From NCBI GenBank assembly GCA_900544995.1, contig UQXC01000007.1, forward strand, positions 1 to 52,355: a stretch of DNA of 52,355 nucleotides, given 5' to 3'. How positions within the stretch are numbered: position 1 is the first letter of the stretch; each line of letters opens with the position of its first letter. A program made the position numbers and the translations under genes. This document shows, piece by piece, positions 34,430 to 43,266 of the stretch. The notes under the pieces were generated by a model. The model saw nothing but the letters and a program-made list of their open reading frames with translations, did not search any database and had not been told where the DNA came from. Origin of the DNA: an uncultured Collinsella sp. Lineage in GTDB: Bacteria > Actinomycetota > Coriobacteriia > Coriobacteriales > Coriobacteriaceae.

Positions 34430-35578
34430 ATGTGCGTCGGCAACCAGATCGGTATCGAGCTTGCCGAGGATGTGGACGTGGAGAGCCTCTTCACCCCGCT
34501 CTATGGCAGCTTTATCGTCGAGCTCGCCGAGGATGCCGAGCTGCCCGAGGTCGCCGACGGCGTTGTCGTCGAGCCTCTGGGCACCACCGTTGAGGGCTAT
34601 GTCATCGACACCGGCTCCGAGGTCATCGAGCTCTCCAAGCTCCAGGAGGCCTGGGAGAGCGGCATCGAGGGCGTCTTTGCCTACCGCAGCGCCGGCGAGA
34701 CCCCCGAGGTCGAGGCCATCGACTTCCGTGCCAAGGATATCCACGTGTACGGCGGCGCCAAGATCGCCCGCCCGCGCGTGATCATCCCCGTGTTCCCCGG
34801 CAACAACTGCGAGTACGATAGTGCCCGTGCCTTCCGCGCCGCCGGCGCCGAGGCCGACACCTTCGTGATCAACAACCTCACGCCCGAGGCCGTCGCCGAG
34901 AGCACCCACGAACTTGCCCGCCGCATCCGTGCAAGCCAGATTGTCATGATCCCTGGCGGCTTCTCGGGCGGCGACGAGCCCGATGGCTCCGCCAAGTTCA
35001 TCACGGCGTTCTTCCGCGCTCCCGAGGTCACCGAGGCAGTCCGCGACCTGCTCAAGGCCCGCGATGGCCTGATGCTGGGCATCTGCAACGGCTTCCAGGC
35101 CCTGATTAAGCTCGGCCTGGTGCCCTACGGCGACATCGTCGACGCCACGCCCGATGCGCCCACGTTGACGTTCAACACCATCGGTCGCCATCAGAGCCGT
35201 CTGGTGCGCACCCGTATCTCGTCCAACCTGTCCCCGTGGCTGTCGCAGTGCAGCCTGGACGACCCCTACACCGTCGCCATCAGCCACGGCGAGGGCCGCT
35301 TTGTCGCCAACGACGAGGTGCTCGCCCAACTCATCGCCAACGGCCAGGTCGCCACGCAGTACGTGGGCGAGGACGGCAAGCCCAGCATGGATCTTTCCGT
35401 CAACCCCAACGGCTCCGCACTCGCCATCGAGGGCATCACGAGCCCCGACGGCCGCGTCCTGGGCAAGATGGGCCATGCCGAGCGTCGCGGCGACAACCTG
35501 TACCGCAATGTGCCCGAGCATGTCCCCGGCGATAAGTTCATGCCGATCTTTGAGAGCGGCGTAGCCTACTTCGCTTAA
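34430..35578 (+). CDS. purL: Phosphoribosylformylglycinamidine synthase, C-terminal part with glutaminase
   Basis: These 382 residues begin directly after the amber codon and continue purL in the same frame. Residues 1-110 finish the synthetase (AIRS C-terminal) domain, and residues from about 115 form the class I glutamine amidotransferase that supplies ammonia. Its nucleophile is Cys219 (LGICNGFQAL) and the histidine is in SHGEGRF; the fold opens with RVIIPVFPGNNCEYD. If reinitiation occurs at ATG 34430 a two-chain enzyme could form, but the cut lies inside a domain rather than between domains. A terminator follows. Confidence 0.88.
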   Translation: MCVGNQIGIELAEDVDVESLFTPLYGSFIVELAEDAELPEVADGVVVEPLGTTVEGYVIDTGSEVIELSKLQEAWESGIEGVFAYRSAGETPEVEAIDFRAKDIHVYGGAKIARPRVIIPVFPGNNCEYDSARAFRAAGAEADTFVINNLTPEAVAESTHELARRIRASQIVMIPGGFSGGDEPDGSAKFITAFFRAPEVTEAVRDLLKARDGLMLGICNGFQALIKLGLVPYGDIVDATPDAPTLTFNTIGRHQSRLVRTRISSNLSPWLSQCSLDDPYTVAISHGEGRFVANDEVLAQLIANGQVATQYVGEDGKPSMDLSVNPNGSALAIEGITSPDGRVLGKMGHAERRGDNLYRNVPEHVPGDKFMPIFESGVAYFA

Positions 35579-35616
35579 AGCTTCCCCATCGGGTACAATC
35601 CCCTCGGGTAACAACA

Positions 35617-35652
35617 CCCGCCACCGGCACGCCCGGTGGCGGGTTCTTTTTT
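35617..35652 (+). terminator. Terminator of purL
   Basis: An 11-bp GC-rich perfect stem (35617-35627 with 35633-35643), a 5-base loop and TTCTTTTTT follow the stop by 38 bases. Confidence 0.93.
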
Positions 35653-35679
35653 GCTTTGCGCGTATAGGAGAAGGACATA

Positions 35680-36615
35680 ATGGAAAGCCGCAAGCCGTAT
35701 CTCGCCACCCTACCCGGACTCATCCTGGGCTGCTTCGTCTGCTGTGCGCTCTGGGGGTCGGCTTTCCCCTGCATCAAGATCGGTTACGGGCTCTTTGGCA
35801 TCCCCGCTCACGATAGCGCCTCACAGCTGCTCTTTGCGGGCTTGCGCTTCACGCTTGCCGGCGCCCTGGTTATCGTTGGGATGAGTGCGGCCCAACGCCG
35901 CCCCCTCATTCCGCGGGCACGCGACATCAAGCCCATCTTTGTCTTGTCACTCTTCCAGACTATCGGGCAGTACTTCTTTTTCTACCTTGGACTCTCGCGC
36001 GCCAGCGCAATGTCGAGTTCCATCATCGAGGCCAGCGCCAACTTTCTCGCAATCCTCTTTGCCGCCCTGGCATTTCACACCGAGAGGCTCAATACGCCCA
36101 AGGTGCTTGGCTGTGTGCTGGGCTTTGCAGGCGTCGCGCTCGTCAACCTTTCGGGCGCGGACGGCACCTTTGGCTTTACGCTCGACGGCGAGGGATTTAT
36201 CTTGGCTTCCACTGTTGCGGGCGCCCTGTCGACCTGCCTGATCGGCATCTTCTCGCGCGAGCATGACGGCGTCTTGCTCGCCGGCTGGCAGTTTTTAGTC
36301 GGTGGCGTGGTCCTTACCGCCATCGGGTTTTTGATGGGCGGCACGTTGTCCCCCACCGAAATCGCCCCCGCCATCGCGCTCATCATTTATATGGCACTCA
36401 TTTCCGCCGTCGCGTACTCGCTGTGGTCCCGCCTGCTCGCCGTCAACCCCGTCAGCCGCGTGTCGGTCTTTGGCTTTATGAACCCGGTCTTTGGCGTGCT
36501 GTTGAGCGCACTGCTGCTCGGCGAGGGCGCTGGCACGAGCCCCGTTACCGTCATCGTTGCCCTGCTGTTGGTCTGCGGCGGCATCATCATCGTCAACAAA
36601 CCCAAAAAAGCCTAG
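35680..36615 (+). CDS. EamA/DMT-family transporter
   Basis: This 311-residue protein has ten hydrophobic segments in two EamA repeats, starting LILGCFVCCALWGSAFPCIKI and with a second repeat from about residue 165 (FILASTVAGALSTCLIG). The family exports or imports metabolites such as amino acids; the substrate is unknown. GGAGAAGG lies six bases before the ATG. It stands alone between two terminators. Confidence 0.87.
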   Translation: MESRKPYLATLPGLILGCFVCCALWGSAFPCIKIGYGLFGIPAHDSASQLLFAGLRFTLAGALVIVGMSAAQRRPLIPRARDIKPIFVLSLFQTIGQYFFFYLGLSRASAMSSSIIEASANFLAILFAALAFHTERLNTPKVLGCVLGFAGVALVNLSGADGTFGFTLDGEGFILASTVAGALSTCLIGIFSREHDGVLLAGWQFLVGGVVLTAIGFLMGGTLSPTEIAPAIALIIYMALISAVAYSLWSRLLAVNPVSRVSVFGFMNPVFGVLLSALLLGEGAGTSPVTVIVALLLVCGGIIIVNKPKKA

Positions 36616-36693
36616 CGAGCTCACCTTTTTAGGGAGGGTGTTCGCATACTTTAGCTTAATGGAGTGCACTGATTCTCGTAGATTTCGTACCGA

Positions 36694-36725
36694 GTTGCGG
36701 CGGCAGACGCCCGTCTTGCCGCAAC
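36694..36725. repeat. Imperfect hairpin upstream of the convergent terminator
   Basis: GTTGCGGC at 36694 is mirrored by GCCGCAAC ending at 36725, and an inner AGACG/CGTCT pair continues the stem with a small bulge. The function is unknown. Confidence 0.5.
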
Positions 36726-36762
36726 GCGCCTGGGCATTATGGCCAGAGGCCCCCACAAACGC

Positions 36763-36804
36763 AAAAGGGGCGCACGACCATCACAACGGTCGTGCGCCCC
36801 TTTT
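36763..36804. terminator. Bidirectional terminator
   Basis: A perfect 17-bp stem (36763-36779 with 36788-36804) has A4 at its left and T6 at its right. It ends the minus-strand diguanylate cyclase gene and can also stop transcription from the EamA gene. Confidence 0.92.
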
Positions 36805-36806
36805 TT

Positions 36807-37949
36807 CTAGCGTATCTGGACGCCGGCTTTCTTTTTCTCGGCCTTTACGCGGTAGAGCTCCGCGTCGGCAGCGCGAAGCAAGTCTTGCCAGGTATCGACG
36901 CCATCACCAACCCGTGCGTAGCCGATGGACATCCGCAACAGATACGGGACCTCGGCGCGCGCGAGCTCGTCGCTGATTGCCGCGCACAGACGCATGATGT
37001 CCTGCTCCGCCGTCGCCTTTTGAAGCACCACGAACTCATCACCGCCATAACGTGCGATAAAGCCACCGGACGCCGAGCAGACCTCTTTGAGCGCAGCGGA
37101 TATGACCTGAAGAGCATGGTCGCCCTCCACATGTCCATAGCGATCGTTAATCTGCTTAAAGCCGTCGGCGTCCATTATAAGCAGATACACGTCTTCGGCC
37201 TGATCCACATTTGAGAAGAGCGACAGTATATAGGTCTCAAAACGGTTGCGATTGTTGAGGCCAGTCAACGGATCGGTCGAGATCAGTTGCTCTTGGTAGA
37301 TAATGTAGAGCAGCAACATGCTAATCATTATGCCGACACAAAGGCCGGGCACCGAGCATACGACCTGAAAGGTACCGCCCACCAAGGCCGGAATGGCGAA
37401 AAATGCCAAGGTCCGATAGATGGCCTTCGTCTGCAGGCTTTCGACCCTGCGAGATTGCACAAACGCATGCAGGGACGTATGTATAACGTAACAGTAGCTG
37501 ACAATGGGCTGGATCATATAGGCGAAGCCGCGGCGGTACACGCCCTGAACATCGACGTAGAACAAGGCGTGGGTCCAGTAACTGGTAAACGCCAGCACGA
37601 CCACCAGAGCCGTAGGCAACGCTACAAGCACCACCCTATAGCGCGAGGTCAAAAGGCGAGAACCCTGCACCGTCTCGGAATAGATAAACCAAATGAGACA
37701 CGCGATGGCAAAGAGCGAAAAGGAAACCGCGTTGGAAATCCAGTTGGCGGCAATGCCCAACGTGCCGCTCGCACCGTCCGAAAGCGTCCAGATCATATCG
37801 AATAATATGTACGCGGCAGAGGTGTAGCCAAGCATGCTAAACAATAGCTGCTGGGTGCTCGAGAACAGGGAGCGACGGCTTCGTACGGCAAGTCCGATAA
37901 GAATAATCATGCACAGCAGGAATATCTCGATCTTGAGTGCCTTTACCAC
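36807..37949 (-). CDS. Membrane-bound diguanylate cyclase (GGDEF)
   Basis: This 380-residue protein makes cyclic di-GMP from GTP. Residues 1-220 contain about seven hydrophobic segments with no known sensor domain, and the C-terminal 160 residues form the GGDEF domain: DPLTGLNNRNRFE, MDADGFKQINDRYGH and ARYGGDEFVVL with an intact active site. The usual RxxD inhibitory site before the GGDEF is not seen, so product inhibition may be absent. The start is GTG at 37949, six bases after GGGAGGG. No phosphodiesterase is in the window. Confidence 0.92.
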   Translation of the reverse strand: MVKALKIEIFLLCMIILIGLAVRSRRSLFSSTQQLLFSMLGYTSAAYILFDMIWTLSDGASGTLGIAANWISNAVSFSLFAIACLIWFIYSETVQGSRLLTSRYRVVLVALPTALVVVLAFTSYWTHALFYVDVQGVYRRGFAYMIQPIVSYCYVIHTSLHAFVQSRRVESLQTKAIYRTLAFFAIPALVGGTFQVVCSVPGLCVGIMISMLLLYIIYQEQLISTDPLTGLNNRNRFETYILSLFSNVDQAEDVYLLIMDADGFKQINDRYGHVEGDHALQVISAALKEVCSASGGFIARYGGDEFVVLQKATAEQDIMRLCAAISDELARAEVPYLLRMSIGYARVGDGVDTWQDLLRAADAELYRVKAEKKKAGVQIR

Positions 37950-38137
37950 TAGACGCCCTCCCTTCAATATCCAAGTGGCCAGAATCGCCCAATTCGAATC
38001 TGGGCAACAAACACCCCCTACTCCGCAGGGGTAAGGGGAATAATAGCAGAGCGACCGAACGTCACTGCAAGACAGCTCTCGTTCGGGCGCTCAAACGGCG
38101 CGAGTTGCACGCCGGAATCATTGATGGGTATCGATTG
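37950..38137 (-). promoter_or_regulatory. Region between kdgT and the diguanylate cyclase gene
   Basis: CCGAACG near 38054 is mirrored by CGTTCGG near 38080, and a CCCCT/AGGGG hairpin lies near 38018-38034. They could end kdgT or regulate the cyclase gene. No clear promoter is seen. Confidence 0.3.
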
Positions 38138-39160
38138 CTACTCGCCATCGATGTCGGTCGCGACAGCCTCTTCGATGGCCTCGACACCGGCAGGCGACAG
38201 GTCTTCCTTGCTCTGGCAGAACTTCTTATCGACCCAGCCGGTCAGAATCGGGGCCATGATTGCCGTGATGATGACGGCAGTGGCGATCTGCGCATACGCG
38301 GTGGGCGCAAGCTCGGCATAGCGCGGAGCGACCTCGGCGAGGGCGACCGGCGTGGTCATGGCCGTGCCGGCAATGGTGGAACATGCCACAGCCGCCTTAC
38401 CATTGCCGCCACACAGGCGCTCGAAGGCAAAGGTAATGGGACCGACGATAAAGAGCGTGATGAGGCCCAGCAGGATGCCCGAAATGCCACCGGCGATGAA
38501 GCTCGAAAGGCTCATGGACGCACCGAGCTGAAAACCAATTACAGCGATCGCGGGATTGGCGCCGGGAACCAGCAGGTTCTTGATAAACGGGAACAAGTTG
38601 CCCAGGACCATGCCGATAACAAGCGGCAGGATGGATCCGATGATGGTGCCGACGGGGATGTTGGCGAGACCCGAAACACCAAGGATGATCATCGTGACGG
38701 CGGGGCCGGCCGTAAAGAACAGGATACCGACAGCGCCCTGCTCGGACTCATCGCCGAACTCGCCCATGATGCCCGTATAGAGCGCCATGTTGCAAAACGT
38801 AATGCCGCCGATGATGGAAACCGAGCTCAGGCCTAAAAAGTTATCGTTAAAGAAGTACGCGACGCCCAGACCCAGCGCGGCTGCCACTACAAGCTTAGGA
38901 ATCAGCACGACGATGCCGGTCTTGATGGCGCCCGGCGTGGACTTAAAGCTGATGCCGGCGCCCACGAACAGCAAGATCGCGGCAACGATGGTGTTGGAGC
39001 CGCCGCGGCAGGCAGCCGTAAAGAAGCCGCCGACCTCAAAGACCTGCGGGCAGAAGGTATTGAGCAAAAGGCCGACGATCATCGGATAGATCATGATGTC
39101 GCCCGGGATGCGCGGTACCTTGAATTTCTTTTGCTCGCTGGCGGTCGCTTCCTGTGCCAT
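38138..39160 (-). CDS. kdgT: 2-keto-3-deoxygluconate permease-like transporter
   Basis: This 340-residue membrane protein of about ten segments matches the KdgT family. It begins KVPRIPGDIMIYPMIVGLLLNTFCP, then SNTIVAAILLFVGAGISF and a GLSSVSIIGGITFCNMALYTGIMG stretch. KdgT imports 2-keto-3-deoxygluconate, an intermediate of pectin and uronate breakdown. Genes for its further metabolism (kdgK, kdgA) are not next to it, so the true substrate may differ. The ATG at 39160 has GGGGT close upstream and is preferred over 39190. Confidence 0.85.
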   Translation of the reverse strand: MAQEATASEQKKFKVPRIPGDIMIYPMIVGLLLNTFCPQVFEVGGFFTAACRGGSNTIVAAILLFVGAGISFKSTPGAIKTGIVVLIPKLVVAAALGLGVAYFFNDNFLGLSSVSIIGGITFCNMALYTGIMGEFGDESEQGAVGILFFTAGPAVTMIILGVSGLANIPVGTIIGSILPLVIGMVLGNLFPFIKNLLVPGANPAIAVIGFQLGASMSLSSFIAGGISGILLGLITLFIVGPITFAFERLCGGNGKAAVACSTIAGTAMTTPVALAEVAPRYAELAPTAYAQIATAVIITAIMAPILTGWVDKKFCQSKEDLSPAGVEAIEEAVATDIDGE

Positions 39161-39301
39161 GAAACCCCCATTTCCGCTGACGCAGAACAAAAGCCCACGT
39201 CACGCTTTGCTACAGTAAAGTTTGACCATGGTACCAGAAGAAGCAGACCGCCTCGGTGAGAAATTCGATTCGTTAGGCCGGGACGATAACGCGTCCTGCT
39301 C

Positions 39302-39625
39302 CTATACGAGGCTCAAAACGATATAGAACACGATGCCCGAAACGCAGCACCACAACATCGACTTTGTCTTGATTGCCACCGCCACGACGCCGGTGGCCGC
39401 AATCCAGGGAACCAAGGCAGGCCAGAGTCCCGCGTCGAACGCGCCGGGGTTCACCAAGTCGTTGGCGACCAGCGCGGCAAAGGCAGCGGGCGGGATATAG
39501 CCCAGGGCCTCGGTAATGCGGGGCGACAGGGTCCGCCCGCGCAAGGCGAACGCCGGCGCGATGCGAAAGAACGCGATAGCAGCCCACGACGACAGCCACA
39601 GAACCAAGAACTCGTTAGCGGGCAT
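39302..39625 (-). CDS. azlD: Branched-chain amino acid exporter small subunit AzlD
   Basis: This 107-residue membrane protein has three to four hydrophobic segments and the AzlD pattern (WLSSWAAIAFFRIAPAFALRG, ALGYIPPAAFAALV). It forms the small component of an AzlCD branched-chain amino acid exporter. The ATG at 39625 follows GAGGTG by six bases and overlaps azlC by eleven bases. Confidence 0.88.
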   Translation of the reverse strand: MPANEFLVLWLSSWAAIAFFRIAPAFALRGRTLSPRITEALGYIPPAAFAALVANDLVNPGAFDAGLWPALVPWIAATGVVAVAIKTKSMLWCCVSGIVFYIVLSLV

Positions 39626-40307
39626 CGCGGGCACCTCTTCCGTCAAATACAGCATCGCACGCCAGCGCAATGGCAATGCCGACCACGACGCTTGCCGGCA
39701 CGGCAATATTCGCGAGGCCCAAGAACTTGCATACGGCGACGGACACCGCGCCCGAAACCGCCGCGACAACGTTACCGCGCGACAGCCGCTGCGAAAAGAG
39801 CAGGCAGATAAAGAGCGAGGTGCAGACAAAGGCTGCAATGGCGGTGGGAACATCGACAACGGCGCCGACGATGGCGCCCATCGTACACGAAACGCCCCAT
39901 GTTGCGATGAGGATTACGTTGAGCACAAAGGACTCGCGCGGGCCCCAATCCTCCCCTTCAACCAACTTGGCAAGCGAGATGCCATATGCCTCCTCGGTAA
40001 GTGTCGCGGCAACAGCCAGCGTCTGACGCTTCGAGGCACCCCTCAGATGCGGTGCGATCGATGCCGAGTAAAGCGCAAAGCGCGAGGAGATTGCGGCGAC
40101 GCTCGCGACGATCGATGCTGCAGGCACACCCGCCAGCCACAGGTTGCAGATCATAAACTGGCCGCTGCCCGTCACAAACGTACTGCTTAGAGCAAAGACC
40201 ATCCAGGGCTCCATTCCCGTCTGCCCCATGATCATTCCGCACGGCGCGCCTATTGCAACATAGGTAAGCATCACTGGCCAGACGGTTCTAACGATTTTGA
40301 GCACCAT
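39615..40307 (-). CDS. azlC: Branched-chain amino acid exporter AzlC
   Basis: This 230-residue membrane protein has about six segments and family motifs SSTFVTGSGQFMICNLW and SSRFALYSASIAPHL. AzlC with AzlD exports excess branched-chain amino acids, in contrast to the Liv importer earlier in the window. The ATG at 40307 (MVLKIVRTVWP) fits the family start, and the longer frame upstream is non-conserved and shows no better ribosome site. It is the first gene of the azlCD unit. Confidence 0.88.
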   Translation of the reverse strand: MVLKIVRTVWPVMLTYVAIGAPCGMIMGQTGMEPWMVFALSSTFVTGSGQFMICNLWLAGVPAASIVASVAAISSRFALYSASIAPHLRGASKRQTLAVAATLTEEAYGISLAKLVEGEDWGPRESFVLNVILIATWGVSCTMGAIVGAVVDVPTAIAAFVCTSLFICLLFSQRLSRGNVVAAVSGAVSVAVCKFLGLANIAVPASVVVGIAIALACDAVFDGRGARDAR

Positions 40308-40433
40308 ACGTTTCTCATCCTGACAAGGTCTCCGAGCCGCATGTAGCGACACGGCAGAATCATCATCCGGCAGCAACCGAGTTCACCTACAATTGCCACC
40401 GGATCGAAAGACACAACTTTTTAGGAAGTCATT

Positions 40434-41246
40434 ATGACAGCTATCGATCGAGACCGGGCGCGCGCGGCCTTCAAAAGCTACACCGATGCCTACGACGCCA
40501 CCAACCCACGCATCGCGCTCAAAATCGAGCATACGCACCACGTGGCCGAGGCATGCGATGCCGTAGCGCGCGAGCAGGGCTGGTCGTCAGAAGATATTGA
40601 CCTGGCATGGCTTTGCGGCCTGCTACACGATATGGGCCGCTTTGAGCAGCTGCGACGCTGGGACACCTTTAAGGACGCCGAGAGCATGAGCCATGCGGCG
40701 CTGGGCATCGAGGTCCTCTTTGGCGAGAATCCCGCCGATGCACCCGCCGTAACGAGCATCCGCGACTTTATCGATGACCCGGCAGAAGATGAGCTCATCC
40801 GAGCGAGCATTGCCTATCACAGCGATTTCCGTCTACCCGCGCAGCTCGACGAGCGCACGCGGAGCTTCTGCGATATCGTGCGCGATGGCGACAAGATCGA
40901 CATTATGCGCACCATCGCCGACAGCACTGTCGACACTATCCTCAAGGTGGACGAGGACGCGTTTCTAGCAAGTCGCTTCTCGGTACCGACGCTTGCCGCC
41001 TTTGACGAGCATCGGTGCGTCGCGCGCGACGAGCGCAACGAGCCGGCGGACTACCTGGTGGGGCTCATCTGCTTTATGTTTGAGCTCGTCTATCCGGCAA
41101 GCCGTGCGCTGGCGCGCGTGCAGGGCGATATCTATCGCCTGCTCGACGCGCCCTTTGGCATTACGCGACCCTTTACCGATCCCGCCACGCAAGCGACCTG
41201 GGAGCGCCTAAAGGACGAGATGCGCGACTGGCTGGCGCGCGCCTAG
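40434..41246 (+). CDS. HD-domain metal-dependent phosphohydrolase
   Basis: This 270-residue protein has metal ligands of the HD superfamily: His33 to His36 (IEHTHHV), His65-Asp66 (LLHDMGRFE), AYHSDF and a later DGDKIDIM. It is probably cytosolic. HD proteins cleave nucleotides or other phosphates, but no specific role can be given. TAGGAAG precedes the ATG. Its TAG stop interlocks with the etfA stop on the opposite strand in CTAG (41243-41246), so no terminator separates them. Confidence 0.85.
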   Translation: MTAIDRDRARAAFKSYTDAYDATNPRIALKIEHTHHVAEACDAVAREQGWSSEDIDLAWLCGLLHDMGRFEQLRRWDTFKDAESMSHAALGIEVLFGENPADAPAVTSIRDFIDDPAEDELIRASIAYHSDFRLPAQLDERTRSFCDIVRDGDKIDIMRTIADSTVDTILKVDEDAFLASRFSVPTLAAFDEHRCVARDERNEPADYLVGLICFMFELVYPASRALARVQGDIYRLLDAPFGITRPFTDPATQATWERLKDEMRDWLARA

Positions 41247-42448
41247 CGCTCAAGCTGGGCCAGCAGCTCCTCGACGACCTCGACGGCATCGCCGACAACC
41301 TTGTACTGGGCAGCACCAAAGATGGGGGCATCCGGGTCCTCGTTGATGGCGATAATGCACTCTGCCCCACCGATGCCGGCAAGATGCTGGATGGCGCCCG
41401 AAACACCAATACTCACGAGAAGTTTGGGCGAAACCGATACGCCCGTCTGGCCAATCTGATGGCGATACTCCAACCAGCCGGCCTCCACGACAGGTCGCGT
41501 GCAGCCAAGCTCGGCTCCCAGAGCCTCGGCGAGCTTTCGCATCAGGGGCAGATTCTTCTTGGAACCAATGCCGCGACCCACCACGACCAGGCGCTCGGCA
41601 TCGGCGATCGAAGCCTGCTGTCCCCACTCCTCGGCGGGAATCGAGATCTCGACACGAGCCTTAGCATCATCCGCAAGTGATATCTGGGTGATCGTGCCGG
41701 AGCGGCTGTAGTCAAAGTCGGGCGCCTTAAAGATGCCGGGACGAACCGTTGCCATCTGGGGACGATGATTGGGGCAGACGATGGTGGCCATCAGGTTGCC
41801 GCCAAACGCCGGACGCGTCTGCTGCAGCAAGCCCGTCTCCGCATCCATCGAAAGTATGGTGCAGTCAGCCGTAAGGCCCGTCTGCAAACGCACGGCAACA
41901 CCGGGTGCCAGTTCGCGGCCAAAAGCGGTCGCGCCGTATAGGATGGCCTCGGGTTTGCGTTCGGCTACCAAATCGCAGATCAAGCGGGCGTAGACCTCCG
42001 CATCGTTTTGGCGCAGGCGCTCGTCGCGACAGGCCAGGACTTCGTCGGCGCCCGTGCAAACCAGATGCTCCAGGTCACCGAGAGAACCCTCGGGGCCCAT
42101 ACCGACCAGTGCCACCAGACGGCAGCCGCAAGCATCGGCAAGCTCGCGGCCCTTGCCCATGAGCTCGTAGGCCACGGGATTCACCGTATCGCGCTCGTCG
42201 GTCTGCGCGAATACCCAAATGTCTCGATACGCATCGAGGTCAACCGCGCCGGCGGCCTCGTCACGCTCGATCGAGATGGCGTTGACGGGGCAGGCATCGA
42301 CGCACCCGCCGCACAAGATGCAGCCTTCGGTCACGCGGGCGCAGCGATTGGGACGCTCGCCCTCCACCACAATGCCGCCCGAGGCGCAGGCGCGAACGCA
42401 GCGACCGCAGCCGATACAGGCTTCGCTATCGATAATCAGTCCGCTCAT
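41243..42448 (-). CDS. lctC: Electron-transfer flavoprotein alpha subunit with 2[4Fe-4S] ferredoxin domain
   Basis: This 401-residue protein has an N-terminal 2[4Fe-4S] ferredoxin (Cys11-xx-Cys14-xx-Cys17-xxx-Cys21 and CILCGGCVDACP) fused to the EtfA fold, which ends in the FAD-binding VVGRGIGSKKNLPL, VEAGWLEYRHQIGQTG and ISIGVSGAIQHLAGI. This is the LctC-type layout in the Acetobacterium woodii lactate dehydrogenase, where bifurcating flavin chemistry couples ferredoxin, NAD+ and lactate. It forms a heterodimer with EtfB and docks to LctD. Its ATG follows the etfB TAG without a gap. Confidence 0.88.
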   Translation of the reverse strand: MSGLIIDSEACIGCGRCVRACASGGIVVEGERPNRCARVTEGCILCGGCVDACPVNAISIERDEAAGAVDLDAYRDIWVFAQTDERDTVNPVAYELMGKGRELADACGCRLVALVGMGPEGSLGDLEHLVCTGADEVLACRDERLRQNDAEVYARLICDLVAERKPEAILYGATAFGRELAPGVAVRLQTGLTADCTILSMDAETGLLQQTRPAFGGNLMATIVCPNHRPQMATVRPGIFKAPDFDYSRSGTITQISLADDAKARVEISIPAEEWGQQASIADAERLVVVGRGIGSKKNLPLMRKLAEALGAELGCTRPVVEAGWLEYRHQIGQTGVSVSPKLLVSIGVSGAIQHLAGIGGAECIIAINEDPDAPIFGAAQYKVVGDAVEVVEELLAQLER

Positions 42449-43264
42449 CTATGCCATCCCCTCGATAATCTTGGCAAGTTTTGCCGCCTGCTCGGACGCC
42501 GTTCCGTCAACGTCCTCGCACGTTTGGTCGCGGTCGGGCACAAACGATCGCACGACCTGTGTCGGTGATCCGGCAAGGCCGCAACGCGAGGGATCGGCGT
42601 TCACGTCGGCGGCACTGACCACGCGCACGTCCGCCTCCTCCGCCGCGCGAATACCGGCAATGCTCGGCATACGCAGCTGGCCGATCTCCTTGGCGGTCGT
42701 CATCGCACACGGCATCTCAAGATAGACCGTCTCCTCGCCGGCATCGCAGCCGTGAACAAGCGCCAGTGAACCACAGGTCGTAAAGCCCGCGCTCTGCACG
42801 CAGCTCACGTCGGTCACACAGGGAATCTCAAAAGCACCGGCCAGCTCGGGGCCGATTTGCGCCGTATCGCCGTCCACCGCCATCTTGCCGCAGATGAGCA
42901 GGTCGAAGTCCTCGTCGAGCGCCTCGATGCCGCACTTGAGGGCATAGGTGGTTGCCAGGGTATCGGCACCTGCAAAGGCGCGATCGGTCAGCAGCAGCGC
43001 GTCGTCGGCACCTCGAGCGATGCAGTCGCGCAGCAGCGACTCGGTCGTGGGGATGCCCATCGACACCACCGTTACGCGCACGTCCATGCCAAAGCCGATA
43101 AAGTCGTCCTTCAGCGCCAGCGCGCATTCCAAAGCGCTCGCGTCAAAGGGGTTAATGACCGCCTGCTTGCCATCGCGCACGATGGTATTGGTCTTGGGGT
43201 CCATCTTGACCTCGGTGCTGCCCGGCACAGCCTTGACGCACACCACCATATGGAAATCGCTCAT
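42449..43264 (-). CDS. lctB: Electron-transfer flavoprotein beta subunit
   Basis: This 271-residue EtfB protein reads MVVCVKAVPGSTEV at the start and contains KMDPKTNTIVRDGK, CGKMAVDGDTAQIGPELA and a loop VVSMG that would hold FAD or AMP. In bifurcating EtfB this is the site that splits electrons. The ATG at 43264 lies nine bases after GGGGG, a GTG at 43270 being too close. It sits two bases after lctD and abuts etfA, so all three are translated together. Confidence 0.86.
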   Translation of the reverse strand: MSDFHMVVCVKAVPGSTEVKMDPKTNTIVRDGKQAVINPFDASALECALALKDDFIGFGMDVRVTVVSMGIPTTESLLRDCIARGADDALLLTDRAFAGADTLATTYALKCGIEALDEDFDLLICGKMAVDGDTAQIGPELAGAFEIPCVTDVSCVQSAGFTTCGSLALVHGCDAGEETVYLEMPCAMTTAKEIGQLRMPSIAGIRAAEEADVRVVSAADVNADPSRCGLAGSPTQVVRSFVPDRDQTCEDVDGTASEQAAKLAKIIEGMA

Positions 43265-43266
43265 CT

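Noticed and set aside
31814..35617. A minus-strand frame open for over 1200 codons opposite purL
   Set aside because: It mirrors the codon pattern of the high-GC purL gene; its translation is low-complexity (Gly, Leu, Ala, Val, Asp, His) and has no domain motifs.
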